A model generated the notes under the pieces. That model was not told the DNA's origin. It made no database searches and worked only from the letters and a program-made list of their open reading frames with translations. A DNA stretch of 64,000 nucleotides. Origin: an uncultured Verrucomicrobiota bacterium (GTDB lineage Bacteria; Verrucomicrobiota; Verrucomicrobiia; Limisphaerales; UBA9464). Shown in pieces: positions 54,081-62,375 of this stretch (the first letter of the stretch is position 1; each line of letters begins with the position of its first letter). The position numbers and the translations under genes were made by a program. The stretch covers positions 1-64,000 of the forward strand of contig CAIVQB010000127.1 in NCBI GenBank assembly GCA_903907925.1, given 5' to 3'.

Positions 54081-55376
54081 TCAAATCACCGTCCCGTTGG
54101 GAATCACGCCGCCTTTGGGGATGATCAGGACGCCGTCGCGGATGTAGTACAGCGGATGGTCGACGTTCTCCGGCTTGCCGGCCGGGCTGAGAACACAGGC
54201 CTCGCCGATGCGGGCATTCTTGTCGACGATGGCATTCTCAATGCGCGTTCCCGGGCCAACCCCAATGGGAATCCCGCGGTTTTCCGGCTGATTGAGCCGG
54301 GCGGTGGTGTCGTAGTAATCCGCCCCCATGATGACCACGCGATTGAGCACGGCCCCCTCCTCCAAGATGCCCCGGATGCCGACCACGCTGTGCTGGATAC
54401 GAGCCTTGTTGATGATGCAACCGTCGGAAATGACCGAATGTTCGATGGCGGCGGCATTGATCTTCGAGGGCGGCAGAAATCGGGGACGGGTGAAGACGGG
54501 TGGATCAAAGAAATTGAACTTCGGCTTCACCGCGGCCTGGTCGAGGCTGGCTTCAAAGAAACTCCGAATCGTTCCGATATCTTCCCAGTAGCCTTGGAAC
54601 ACATAGCTAAACACCCGGTGGGTTTCGATTGCACCCGGGATGATGTGCTTGCCGAAATCGGTCAGGTTGTTGTCGAGCAGTTCAAAGAGGATGTCCCGGT
54701 TGAACACGTAGATGCCCATCGAGGCGAGGTAGAACTGTTCGTCACCCTTCACTCCCAGACCGGCATAGCTGGCGCGATCCAGTTTCAATGAGTCCAGCAA
54801 CGCCGGATCCTTCGGCTTCTCGACAAACCGGGTCACCCGCCGTTCGGGATTGATGTGCATGATGCCCAATGCCGTCGCCTCCCGGGCGGGCACCGGCATG
54901 GTGGCGATGGTCAGATCGGCCGAGCTCTCTTCGTGGGCTTCGATGATCCGGCGGAAATCCATCCGGTACAACTGGTCGCCGGAAAGGATCAGTGCGTAGT
55001 CGAAGTTGGTGTTCTTGAAGTGCTGGAGATTCTTGCGAACGGCATCCGCGGTGCCCTGATACCAAGAGCTGCTGGAAAAGCTTTGTTCGGCCGCCAGGAT
55101 TTCCACGAATCCCCCGTTGAAATGATCGAATTTGTAGCTCTGGGAGACGTGCCGGTGGAGCGAGGCGGAGTTGAACTGGGTGAGCAGATAGATCCGCTGC
55201 AGATCCGAGTTGAGGCAGTTGGAAATGGGGATGTCGACAAGCCGGTACTTGCCGGCGAGCGGCACGGCCGGCTTCGCCCGTTCCTCGGTGAGGGGGAACA
55301 AGCGGGTTCCCTGTCCGCCACCCATGATGATGGCGAGCGTGTTGTGGCTGTAGGAGACGTGACGCGATGCGGGCAT
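54081..55376 (-). CDS. glgC: Glucose-1-phosphate adenylyltransferase
   Basis: The protein is 431 aa from MPASRHVSYSHNTLA. IIMGGGQGTRLFPLTEERAKPAVPLAGKYRLVDIPISNC is present in parts as the catalytic signature; WYQGTADAVRKNL, ILSGDQLYRMD and EKPKD follow, and a C-terminal left-handed beta-helix regulatory domain ends with the activator-site region. It makes ADP-glucose for glycogen synthesis. It is convergent with no partner; glgA and glgB are not in the window. It is divergent from dgt. Confidence 0.97.
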   Translation of the reverse strand: MPASRHVSYSHNTLAIIMGGGQGTRLFPLTEERAKPAVPLAGKYRLVDIPISNCLNSDLQRIYLLTQFNSASLHRHVSQSYKFDHFNGGFVEILAAEQSFSSSSWYQGTADAVRKNLQHFKNTNFDYALILSGDQLYRMDFRRIIEAHEESSADLTIATMPVPAREATALGIMHINPERRVTRFVEKPKDPALLDSLKLDRASYAGLGVKGDEQFYLASMGIYVFNRDILFELLDNNLTDFGKHIIPGAIETHRVFSYVFQGYWEDIGTIRSFFEASLDQAAVKPKFNFFDPPVFTRPRFLPPSKINAAAIEHSVISDGCIINKARIQHSVVGIRGILEEGAVLNRVVIMGADYYDTTARLNQPENRGIPIGVGPGTRIENAIVDKNARIGEACVLSPAGKPENVDHPLYYIRDGVLIIPKGGVIPNGTVI

Positions 55377-55525
55377 GGGAAAACGTTGTTTTGCGGTTCG
55401 GACGTCCGGCGACAGATACCCCCTCCCGTCACGCCGTTCAAGCAACGAGACGCAGAATGCACCCCGCGCCGGTTGGACTTTCCAGCGTTCCCCCGACAGA
55501 ATGACCGCGAAGGACCCAGCCCGCC

Positions 55526-56683
55526 ATGCCCGCCACCCGGATCGAACTTGAGGCCCGCGAACGGCAGTTTCTCGCGCCCTACGCGCAATTCAGCGCGGAC
55601 ACCCGCGGCCGGATCCATGCCGAAACGCCTCCGGAATGGCGCACCGCGTTCCAGCGCGACCGCGATCGCGTGATCCATTCGCGTGCCTTCCGCCGACTGG
55701 AATACAAAACCCAGGTCTTCCTCAACGGCACCGGCGATCACCTGCGCACCCGGTTGACCCACACCATCGAAGTGGCCGCGATCTCCCGGAACATCGCCCG
55801 CGCCCTTCGCCTCAATGAGGATCTCGCCGAAACCATCGCCCTCGCCCACGACCTCGGGCATTCACCCTTCGGCCACACCGGCGAGGCGAGCCTGAACCGC
55901 CTGATGCGGGGACACGGCGGCTTCGATCACAATTGCCAGAGCCTCCGGATCGTCGAGGAACTGGAACAAAAATATCCACGCTTCACCGGATTGAACCTCT
56001 CGTGGGAAGTCCGCGAAGGTTTGGCGAAACATCAAACCGCCTTCGACGTGCCCCCGGGTGGCCCGGCTTTCGTCCACCGCCAACCCTCGCTCGAAGCCCA
56101 GATTGCCAATCTCGCCGACGAGGTGACCTACTACAGTCACGATCTCGACGACGGCCTGGACAGCGGGTTGCTCGATGAAAAACGCCTCCTGCGCGAGGTC
56201 GAGGTCTGGACCGCCGCCGCCCGAAAGGTCAAACGCGTTTTCGGCGCCCTTCCCGACGAAAGCCGGCGCTATTACACGATCCGCGAAATCATCGACCAAC
56301 AGGTGACGGATGTGGTGACCACCACCGAGGCGGCGATTCAATCCGCGGGCGTTGCATCCGCCGACGCCGTCCGGAGCTGTTCCCGACCGCTGGTCCGTTA
56401 CAGCACGCTTCGGCGCAAGGCCAACCTGGAACTCCGGAAGTTTCTGTACCGGAATCTTTACTACAATCCCGCCGTGGCCGGCCCCAACAATCGCGCCGCG
56501 CGCATGCTCGGCGAGGTGTTTCACTACCTGCTGGCCCATCCGAAAGAGGTTCCCGCAGCGGTCCGCCGACGCGCCCGGCGCGACGGCTGGCAACGGGCGG
56601 TCTGCGATCACATCGCCAGCATGACCGACCGCTTCTGCATCCAGGAGCACCAGCGAATCTTCGGCCTCGATCTCGGTGCTTAG
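55526..56683 (+). CDS. dgt: dGTP triphosphohydrolase-like HD protein
   Basis: The protein is 385 aa. RDRVIHSRAFRRLEYKTQVF, the HD core RLTHTIEVAAIS plus LAHDLGHSPFGHTGE, and HNCQSLRIVEEL are the dGTPase signatures (H...HD...D). It hydrolyses dNTPs to deoxynucleosides and triphosphate in the cytosol. It is divergent from glgC, with about 150 bp between. Confidence 0.94.
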   Translation: MPATRIELEARERQFLAPYAQFSADTRGRIHAETPPEWRTAFQRDRDRVIHSRAFRRLEYKTQVFLNGTGDHLRTRLTHTIEVAAISRNIARALRLNEDLAETIALAHDLGHSPFGHTGEASLNRLMRGHGGFDHNCQSLRIVEELEQKYPRFTGLNLSWEVREGLAKHQTAFDVPPGGPAFVHRQPSLEAQIANLADEVTYYSHDLDDGLDSGLLDEKRLLREVEVWTAAARKVKRVFGALPDESRRYYTIREIIDQQVTDVVTTTEAAIQSAGVASADAVRSCSRPLVRYSTLRRKANLELRKFLYRNLYYNPAVAGPNNRAARMLGEVFHYLLAHPKEVPAAVRRRARRDGWQRAVCDHIASMTDRFCIQEHQRIFGLDLGA

Positions 56684-56749
56684 CCGAAACGATGCAGTCA
56701 AATCCGTCTTTGCGAGGGGTTTTGAAGCGTCAGTGTTCGCAGTTGGGCT

Positions 56750-56920
56750 CCACCTCTCGCGCCCTGCGGATACCCTCCCCTCCATTCGGAATGGAGGGGA
56801 GGGCTGGGGAGAGGCGGTGCCCCACGGTCATTGAAAAGTGCATCGCATCCGGCCTCGCATGGACTTCACTCCACCGCGCGAATCGGCAAAGGACCCATCG
56901 CTCGAAGCAGTTTCAACTTC
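56750..56920 (+). repeat. Hairpin-bearing dispersed repeat, copy 1
   Basis: CCCTCCCCTCCATTC (56773-56787) and GAATGGAGGGGAGGG (56789-56803) form a perfect 15-bp stem around one base, followed by GGGGAGAGGCGG. The same stem and flank recur near 60545. About 100 bp further on both copies share AGC(A/T)GTTTCAAC, so the unit may be about 150 bp. It is non-coding, downstream of dgt. Confidence 0.7.
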
Positions 56921-56965
56921 ATCGTTTCGGTTTTTCCGAAACGGCCTGGGCGGGTCCAACGCCGG

Positions 56966-57463
56966 CTACATCCCGAGCCGCACCAATTCCCGCTCCAGCG
57001 CGACCTGAAATTCCTGCAGATCGGGTGCCGGCGGACGATAGCCCTTGGTGTCCGCCACCAAGCCCGGACGTCCATATTGATCGACATACCACGACCCACC
57101 CTGGCCATCGCTGAACTTGACGCGTCCGCTCACCACGGTGCCCGGACGGGTCACCGCGTCGACCGTCACTTCGACACCACCGGCAGGTGCCGGCTCGGGC
57201 TGGGCCGCGGCTGAATCCACGATCAACCCCGGGGCGGCCGGCGCTGCGGGCGCAGCTCCCGCGACTGCGGGTGCCGGTTCAGGTTTGACCACCGGTTCCT
57301 GATCCTTCGGCAGAACCTTGAGGTCATCGACCAGAAAACGGGCCTCCATGTAGGTCATCTTGAGGCCGAAGTCCTTCTCGATGCGTTTTTGAAAATCGGA
57401 AAGTTTCATCCCGTCAGCCAGCCATTGGCGGGCCTGATCCTTCTGGGAATCGGTCAACGTCAT
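56966..57463 (-). CDS. Small uncharacterised protein with conserved N-terminal motif
   Basis: The protein is 165 aa from MTLTDSQKDQARQWLADGMK. A helical N-terminus (KLSDFQKRIEKDFGLKMTY, MEARFLVDDLKVLPK) is followed by an Ala/Pro linker and a C-terminal segment with DGQGGSWYVDQYGRPGL. I recall similar N-termini in other Verrucomicrobiota hypothetical proteins, but no function is known to me. The ATG was chosen over a longer track start. It is alone between dgt and the Dabb gene. Confidence 0.75.
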   Translation of the reverse strand: MTLTDSQKDQARQWLADGMKLSDFQKRIEKDFGLKMTYMEARFLVDDLKVLPKDQEPVVKPEPAPAVAGAAPAAPAAPGLIVDSAAAQPEPAPAGGVEVTVDAVTRPGTVVSGRVKFSDGQGGSWYVDQYGRPGLVADTKGYRPPAPDLQEFQVALERELVRLGM

Positions 57464-57611
57464 GGGGACAACGTAAGAGCCGTGCCGTCCGGGTTCAAGT
57501 GGCCAGCCAATAATCTCCAGCCAGAGGTCCGGCCGGCAGTTCGTTTGAAAACCCTCATTCGCGCGCATTCGCCTTGGAGTCCGCCGCCCGGCGCTTTTAT
57601 TCTCCGCCCCG

Positions 57612-57911
57612 ATGTTCTCTCACGTCGTCATTTTCTGGACCAATCCCGCCAACCCCAACTCCGCCGACGAACTGCTGGCCGGATGCGAAAAGTACCTCCA
57701 GCCCATTCCCGGGGTGCTGCACTATCACGCGGGAAAAATGGTCCCTAGCCACCGCTCGGTCGTGGATCAATCCTACCAGATTGCTCTGAACCTCGTGTTC
57801 ACCGACAAGAAATCGCAGGACGACTACCAGATCCACCCGCTCCACTTGGAATTCGTGGAGAAAGTTTTCAAGCGGGTCTGCACCAAGGTCGTGGTGTACG
57901 ACTTCGCCTGA
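57612..57911 (+). CDS. Dabb (stress-response dimeric alpha/beta barrel) protein
   Basis: The protein is 99 aa. MFSHVVIFWTNPANP, LQPIPGVLHYHAGK, SYQIALNLVFTDKKSQDDYQIHPLH and FVEKVFKRVCTKVVVYDFA match the Dabb ferredoxin-like fold, including the conserved C-terminal YDF. These small proteins form dimers and act as monooxygenase-like or binding proteins; the activity here is unknown. Confidence 0.88.
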   Translation: MFSHVVIFWTNPANPNSADELLAGCEKYLQPIPGVLHYHAGKMVPSHRSVVDQSYQIALNLVFTDKKSQDDYQIHPLHLEFVEKVFKRVCTKVVVYDFA

Positions 57912-57949
57912 GGATTCCGTCTCAACCCATCATTCCGCGTCGAACGGCA

Positions 57950-58609
57950 TCACAATCGCCGCGGGCGTGACTCCGGGGATGTCTCCGACTCCGAACGCGC
58001 CGCCTGCGGGGCCGTTCCCATTCCAAGCCCGGTCCCGGCTTCGGAACTTCGGCGGGCCGCCGCCCGGAAGGCCACCTGCTCCCGCAAGGGCAGCATTTGA
58101 AGGGCGGTGGGCGAGATGCGGATCCTGCCCTCGGTCACCAGATCGAAGGCCAGGTTGATGGAATTGGTTCCGAGGTAGAGAAACCCCGTGCCGGTCCGGC
58201 TCGGGGCGTGTTGAAGGCCGACCCAGTTGGTCTGAAGCGTGGCGCAGGCGAAATGACAGCGCTGACCGGCAAGCCGTGTGGTCAGGTTGGTCATCATCAT
58301 CGCCGACCAGATCCGCAGCGCCTTGGGGTTTGTTCGATTCTCGTCCGGACGAATCCAACCGACCATGCCGAGCGAAAAGGTCGATCCGCCATCGTCCCGA
58401 AAGAGAACGGTCGACGGTGCCAGGACTCGCACGACACTCCCATCCATCGCCGGAAGGAGGGCCGGCTCCGTGTAGCCACAATCCCGCCACGCCTGATACC
58501 AATCCAGCAACGAACGTCCGCGCTCGCGTTCACTCCAAACCCAAACCGCAGCGGCGAGCCACAGCCCCACCACGACCGTCTTCATCACCCGATTAAGGAA
58601 TAAAAACAT
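57950..58609 (-). CDS. Membrane-anchored protein of unknown function, pilT-linked
   Basis: The protein is 219 aa, or 211 from the second ATG. One N-terminal membrane segment (VVVGLWLAAAVWVWS) is followed by a soluble domain with no motif I recognise. The start lies one base from the preceding gene's stop, so it is co-transcribed with it and with pilT. Role unknown. Confidence 0.7.
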   Translation of the reverse strand: MFLFLNRVMKTVVVGLWLAAAVWVWSERERGRSLLDWYQAWRDCGYTEPALLPAMDGSVVRVLAPSTVLFRDDGGSTFSLGMVGWIRPDENRTNPKALRIWSAMMMTNLTTRLAGQRCHFACATLQTNWVGLQHAPSRTGTGFLYLGTNSINLAFDLVTEGRIRISPTALQMLPLREQVAFRAAARRSSEAGTGLGMGTAPQAARSESETSPESRPRRL

Positions 58610-58610
58610 G

Positions 58611-59324
58611 TCAGGAGGGGTCGGGACGATCGGGACTTTGAGCGCCGGGTTCCGTCGGAGAAACTGCAGGCGGGGATCCCAATGGATGCGTCCCGGAAAA
58701 CGGCGTTGAAAACAGGCGGATCCTGGAGTTGCGCTGCAGAGCCGGGGCGGGCGGCGCGGCGGGCACCGGAAGAATCGCGGGTTCCGGCCGCGGCGCGCGA
58801 ATATGCGATAGCAAGGCCAGGTTCACCTCGGCTTCCCGATGCAATCCGGGGTCGATGTCGTGGCGAAGTTTCAGAATATCATGGGCGCGAACGCAGTTGG
58901 CGACGTTGTTGAAACGAAACACCTCGCGACTGAAAACACCCTCCAACCAGGAACCAGGACGGGCGTTGTTCATGCCGAGCACGAATGCTGCCGGGAGCCG
59001 CGGATGCCGGACGCCCTCGACAAAACACAGCACCACCACCACGCGCCGCCATCCCCGATGTTCCAGGCGGCGGATCCAGCGGATCAGGCCTGAGTTATCC
59101 TGGGAAACCGAACCATCGGTCAGTGTTCCGGTCATCGGCCCCGCCACTGCTTCGCCCAACACTGGCGCCCAAGTGGCGGCGGCGGCGAACCCCAGTACAA
59201 TCGCCAGGGCAAAGTTTCCCGCGTTGCCAATATCGTTGGAAAGATTCGCGTGCGCCTCGTAGGCCGCCCGTGACAACAAGCCGACAAACAACCCCGTAAA
59301 GATCAACCGGAACAGGATGAGCAT
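58611..59324 (-). CDS. Membrane protein of unknown function, pilT-linked
   Basis: The protein is 237 aa. Two N-terminal membrane segments (LILFRLIFTGLFVGLLS and NFALAIVLGFAAAATWAPV) are followed by a soluble domain (RRVVVVLCFVEGVRHP) and a Pro/Ala-rich C-terminal tail. No known family. It begins 12 bp after pilT and is followed after one base by another unknown gene, forming a three-gene unit. Confidence 0.72.
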   Translation of the reverse strand: MLILFRLIFTGLFVGLLSRAAYEAHANLSNDIGNAGNFALAIVLGFAAAATWAPVLGEAVAGPMTGTLTDGSVSQDNSGLIRWIRRLEHRGWRRVVVVLCFVEGVRHPRLPAAFVLGMNNARPGSWLEGVFSREVFRFNNVANCVRAHDILKLRHDIDPGLHREAEVNLALLSHIRAPRPEPAILPVPAAPPAPALQRNSRIRLFSTPFSGTHPLGSPPAVSPTEPGAQSPDRPDPS

Positions 59325-59336
59325 GGCGTCGTTGGT

Positions 59337-60458
59337 TCAGCGGCCCCGGTCCGGATCGAGAATGGCCTGGTTGGTGACGATCCCGCGCAACGCCAGATCC
59401 AGGCGGTGCCGGTTGATGGCGAACGTCCGGGCGGTTTCCTCGGAGACGACGCCCGCCGCCAGCAATTCCTGGAGGTACTGATCGAACGAGTGCATCCCGA
59501 CGTGGTTGGAGGCCTCGATGATGCCGGTCAAACGGTGAAGATCGTTTTCCAGGATGGCCTGGGCCGTCCCCGCATCGCGCTTGAGGATTTCGACACACGG
59601 CGTCCGAGTGCCCTCCACGTTGGGGATCAATCTCTGACAAACGATGCTGTTGAGATTGCGCGCCAGCAGCGCACTGATGTTCGGCTGTTCATCCGCCGGA
59701 TAGAATTCCCGGATCCTCCCAATCGCCTGGGACACCGAATCGGCATGGACCGTGGTCATCACCAGGTGACCCGTCTCCGCCGCCTGCATCGCCGCCCAAA
59801 TGCTGTCGCGATCCCGGATCTCTCCCACGAAGATGACATTCGGATCCTGCCGCATCGCATTGCGAATCCCGTCCGCAAAACTGGCGGTATCGAGCCCGAC
59901 CTCGCGCTGTTCAAAATGGGAGACGGCATCCGTGAACAGGTACTCGATGGGATCCTCGATGGTGATGATCCGCAGTGCCTGGGTTTCATTGAGATGCTGG
60001 ATCAACGCCCGGATCGTGGTGCTCTTGCCCTGCCCCGTCGGTCCGGTCACCAGGATCAGACCGCGGGGTTCACTCACCAAGTCGGCCAGGGAGTCCGGCA
60101 ACTGGAGATCCTCCAACCGCATCTGGTGCTGCGGAACCAATCGGAAGGAAAACGACTGGCACCCCCGCTGTTTGCTGAAGTTGGCGCGATAGCGGTGGGC
60201 TCCGTGTTGGAAGCTGGCGTCCACTTCCGTCGAGGTGGTGATCCGCGCCACCAACGCCGGCGAAAACGAATCGAGAAACCAGGAAGTCAGGGTCAAGTCG
60301 TCCGGAGCCCCGAACAATTCGTCCGGAACCGGACTGAGCCGCCCCTCAATCCGCACCTGAAATGGTCGACCGCCCCGGGCATGCAAATCCGAGGCTCCCC
60401 GGGATTCACACCAGGCCAATAGATCCGACATCCGGGAATGGGGCGGCACGGTTTCCAT
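59337..60458 (-). CDS. pilT: PilT-family type IV pilus retraction ATPase
   Basis: The protein is 373 aa. Walker A VTGPTGQGKSTTI (139-150), the Asp-box ITIEDPIEYLF, Walker B VIFVGEIRDRDS and the His-box GHLVMTTVHADS are the secretion-ATPase motifs, and SRASDLHA-type N-terminal residues match PilT. It would disassemble type IV pili for twitching or DNA uptake. No other pil gene is here; two unknown membrane-protein genes follow closely. Confidence 0.92.
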   Translation of the reverse strand: METVPPHSRMSDLLAWCESRGASDLHARGGRPFQVRIEGRLSPVPDELFGAPDDLTLTSWFLDSFSPALVARITTSTEVDASFQHGAHRYRANFSKQRGCQSFSFRLVPQHQMRLEDLQLPDSLADLVSEPRGLILVTGPTGQGKSTTIRALIQHLNETQALRIITIEDPIEYLFTDAVSHFEQREVGLDTASFADGIRNAMRQDPNVIFVGEIRDRDSIWAAMQAAETGHLVMTTVHADSVSQAIGRIREFYPADEQPNISALLARNLNSIVCQRLIPNVEGTRTPCVEILKRDAGTAQAILENDLHRLTGIIEASNHVGMHSFDQYLQELLAAGVVSEETARTFAINRHRLDLALRGIVTNQAILDPDRGR

Positions 60459-60529
60459 GGTGGCTGCGGGAACTTTGTTTACGCTTGTGAAGTTTTCAAG
60501 CCCTCAGTTCAAAATGTCGCTCCCGTTTC

Positions 60530-60685
60530 CCCGTGGTTCTGGCTCCCTCCCCCCCATTCGGAATGGAGGGGAGGGTCGGGGAGAGGCGGCGTCCACAGGC
60601 ACGACTGGTTGACCACCCGCAGAAAAAGAGCGCTCGCCAAACCGCGCCAACGGACGACAGTTCTCCCACCCAAAGCTGTTTCAAC
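60530..60685 (+). repeat. Hairpin-bearing dispersed repeat, copy 2
   Basis: CCCTCCCCCCCATTC (60545-60559) and GAATGGAGGGGAGGG (60561-60575) form a stem with one mismatch, then GGGGAGAGGCGG as in copy 1. A distal AGCTGTTTCAACC matches copy 1's far end. It fills the divergent gap between pilT and nth. Confidence 0.68.
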
Positions 60686-60705
60686 CGAGGAGTTCAGGCT
60701 AATCA

Positions 60706-61395
60706 ATGCCCGTGCCGAGAGAATCGACCTCCAACCGCCAGGTCCGGGTCCATCAGATCCTGACCGCACTCCGCGCCACCTACCCGGACGCCCATTGCGA
60801 GTTGGTGTTCCAATCGCCGCTGGAATTACTCATCGCCACCATGCTCTCGGCGCAATGCACCGACAAACAGGTGAACATCGTCACCGCCGCGCTCTTCAAG
60901 AAATACCGGACGGCCGCCGACTATGCCGCCGCCCCGCCGGGAGTTCTGGAGGAGGACATTCGACGGATCGGATTGTATCGCAACAAGGCCCGGAACATCC
61001 GGTCCGCATGCCAGGCGCTGGTTGCCCGTCACGCCGGCGAAGTCCCGAAAACCCTGACCGAGCTCACCGCCCTCGACGGCGTCGGCCGGAAAACTGCCAA
61101 TGTGGTCCTGGGAAATGCCTTCGGGCTGGAGGAAGGCATCGTTGTCGACACCCACGTCGCCCGGCTGTCCGAACGGCTCCGACTGACCACGGAAACCGAT
61201 CCGGTGAAGATCGAGTCCGCCCTGACAAAACTAATCCCGCGCAAGGATTGGACCCTGTTCAGTCACTGGCTGATCTGGCACGGCCGCCGCCGCTGCATCG
61301 CCCGGCGGCCCGACTGCACGAACTGTGAAATCCGGAACCTTTGTCCGTCGGGCAACCTAGGGACGCTTAACCGAATCCTTGCACCAGGCGTTTAG
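60706..61395 (+). CDS. nth: Endonuclease III
   Basis: The protein is 229 aa. MLSAQCTDKQVNIVT holds the conserved helix, LTALDGVGRKTANVVLGNAFG the helix-hairpin-helix with catalytic Lys, and VVDTHVARLSERL the catalytic Asp. The C-terminal iron-sulfur motif C-x6-C-x2-C-x5-C is exact (CIARRPDCTNCEIRNLC). It removes oxidised pyrimidines and nicks AP sites. It is alone, divergent from pilT. Confidence 0.96.
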   Translation: MPVPRESTSNRQVRVHQILTALRATYPDAHCELVFQSPLELLIATMLSAQCTDKQVNIVTAALFKKYRTAADYAAAPPGVLEEDIRRIGLYRNKARNIRSACQALVARHAGEVPKTLTELTALDGVGRKTANVVLGNAFGLEEGIVVDTHVARLSERLRLTTETDPVKIESALTKLIPRKDWTLFSHWLIWHGRRRCIARRPDCTNCEIRNLCPSGNLGTLNRILAPGV

Positions 61396-61599
61396 GTTTA
61401 GATGGATTTCAGTCGTTGAAGACGGGATTGTTTTCCATGGGTTTGTTTTCCACTGCATTGCAGTTGGGTATTGGGGTACACAGCGAGTGCCGCTAAAACC
61501 GATGGTATTGTGCAATTCCTCGACCGGGATCCGGCAGCGTCGCGGGAACCAGGTGCGGGGCCATACATCCGTCACCCACTGCGCGGTCCGTTCGAGCCC

Positions 61600-62283
61600 T
61601 CAGCGGCTTGAGGAATTAATGCGCTGTTCGAGCTTGCGCTGCAGGCGTTCCACTTCTTTTCGAAGTTGGACGGTGACGCGATGGCGGTTCAGGTACACGT
61701 GGGCGACGCTTAGGCCCAACGTCTTGGCGACATCGAGGGCGGGCCAGCTCTTGTTCACATAGAGATCAAAGGCTTGGAATTGACGTGAATCCAACCGTTC
61801 ACGCACGGTCTGCATCGCCTGAGCCAGGAGGTTCTTTTCGTAGGCCAAATCCCATTCCGCACCAAAGTCCGGCACGTGCGGATCAGGGACCCGATGCATA
61901 ATAGCCGTCCCGGTCGATTCGTCACCACGGGGCGACGCAGCCGGATCAGGCTGGTGGCCCTGGCCGACACGCATCCGCCGTCGAAACTGGTTTTGGATGC
62001 GCCAACGCGTCAGGTTGAGGAGCCAGGTCTTGAACCGGCAGGTTTCTGGATCGTAGACGAAATGGGGCAGGCCCCGGGCCACGCCAATGGCCGTTTCCTG
62101 CACGACATCTTCGGCCTCATCCATGGTTAGGCCTGCCCGGAGCGAAAATTTCCGGATGAGACCGCCGTACAGCCGGTAAAACTCCTTCCAACTATCCGCG
62201 TCGTCCGCGGTTTGGAGGCGGCCCAACAAACTTGGCCTCGTTTCGAGCGAGGAACGGTCTTGCGGTGACTGGCGCTGCGTCAT
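61600..62283 (-). CDS. ECF-type RNA polymerase sigma factor
   Basis: The protein is 227 aa, taking the ATG at 62283 (the track start is a TTG). Region 2 has DSWKEFYRLYGGLIRKF, DEAEDVVQETAIGVARGL and FKTWLLNLTRWRIQNQFRRR; region 4 has FDLYVNKSWPALDVAKTLGLSVAHVYLNRHRV. It lacks region 3, as ECF factors do. No anti-sigma gene is beside it. It is divergent from a large secreted protein, a pairing common in Verrucomicrobiota and Planctomycetota, and may control it. Confidence 0.9.
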   Translation of the reverse strand: MTQRQSPQDRSSLETRPSLLGRLQTADDADSWKEFYRLYGGLIRKFSLRAGLTMDEAEDVVQETAIGVARGLPHFVYDPETCRFKTWLLNLTRWRIQNQFRRRMRVGQGHQPDPAASPRGDESTGTAIMHRVPDPHVPDFGAEWDLAYEKNLLAQAMQTVRERLDSRQFQAFDLYVNKSWPALDVAKTLGLSVAHVYLNRHRVTVQLRKEVERLQRKLEQRINSSSR

Positions 62284-62375
62284 GCTAAGGAGTTCAACAC
62301 GCCGTGATGGAGGATATTTCAAGAATCTTTCTCTGAAAGAAACTCAGAAATCGCGTGTTTACGTCTTGGACGGTC
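62284..62375. promoter_or_regulatory. Divergent promoter region with a 6-bp inverted repeat
   Basis: The 92-bp spacer between the ECF sigma gene and the secreted-protein gene contains TCTTTC (62326-62331) and GAAAGA (62335-62340) around TCT, a perfect small palindrome. It is a candidate regulator site. No clear -35/-10 pair was assigned. Confidence 0.35.
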
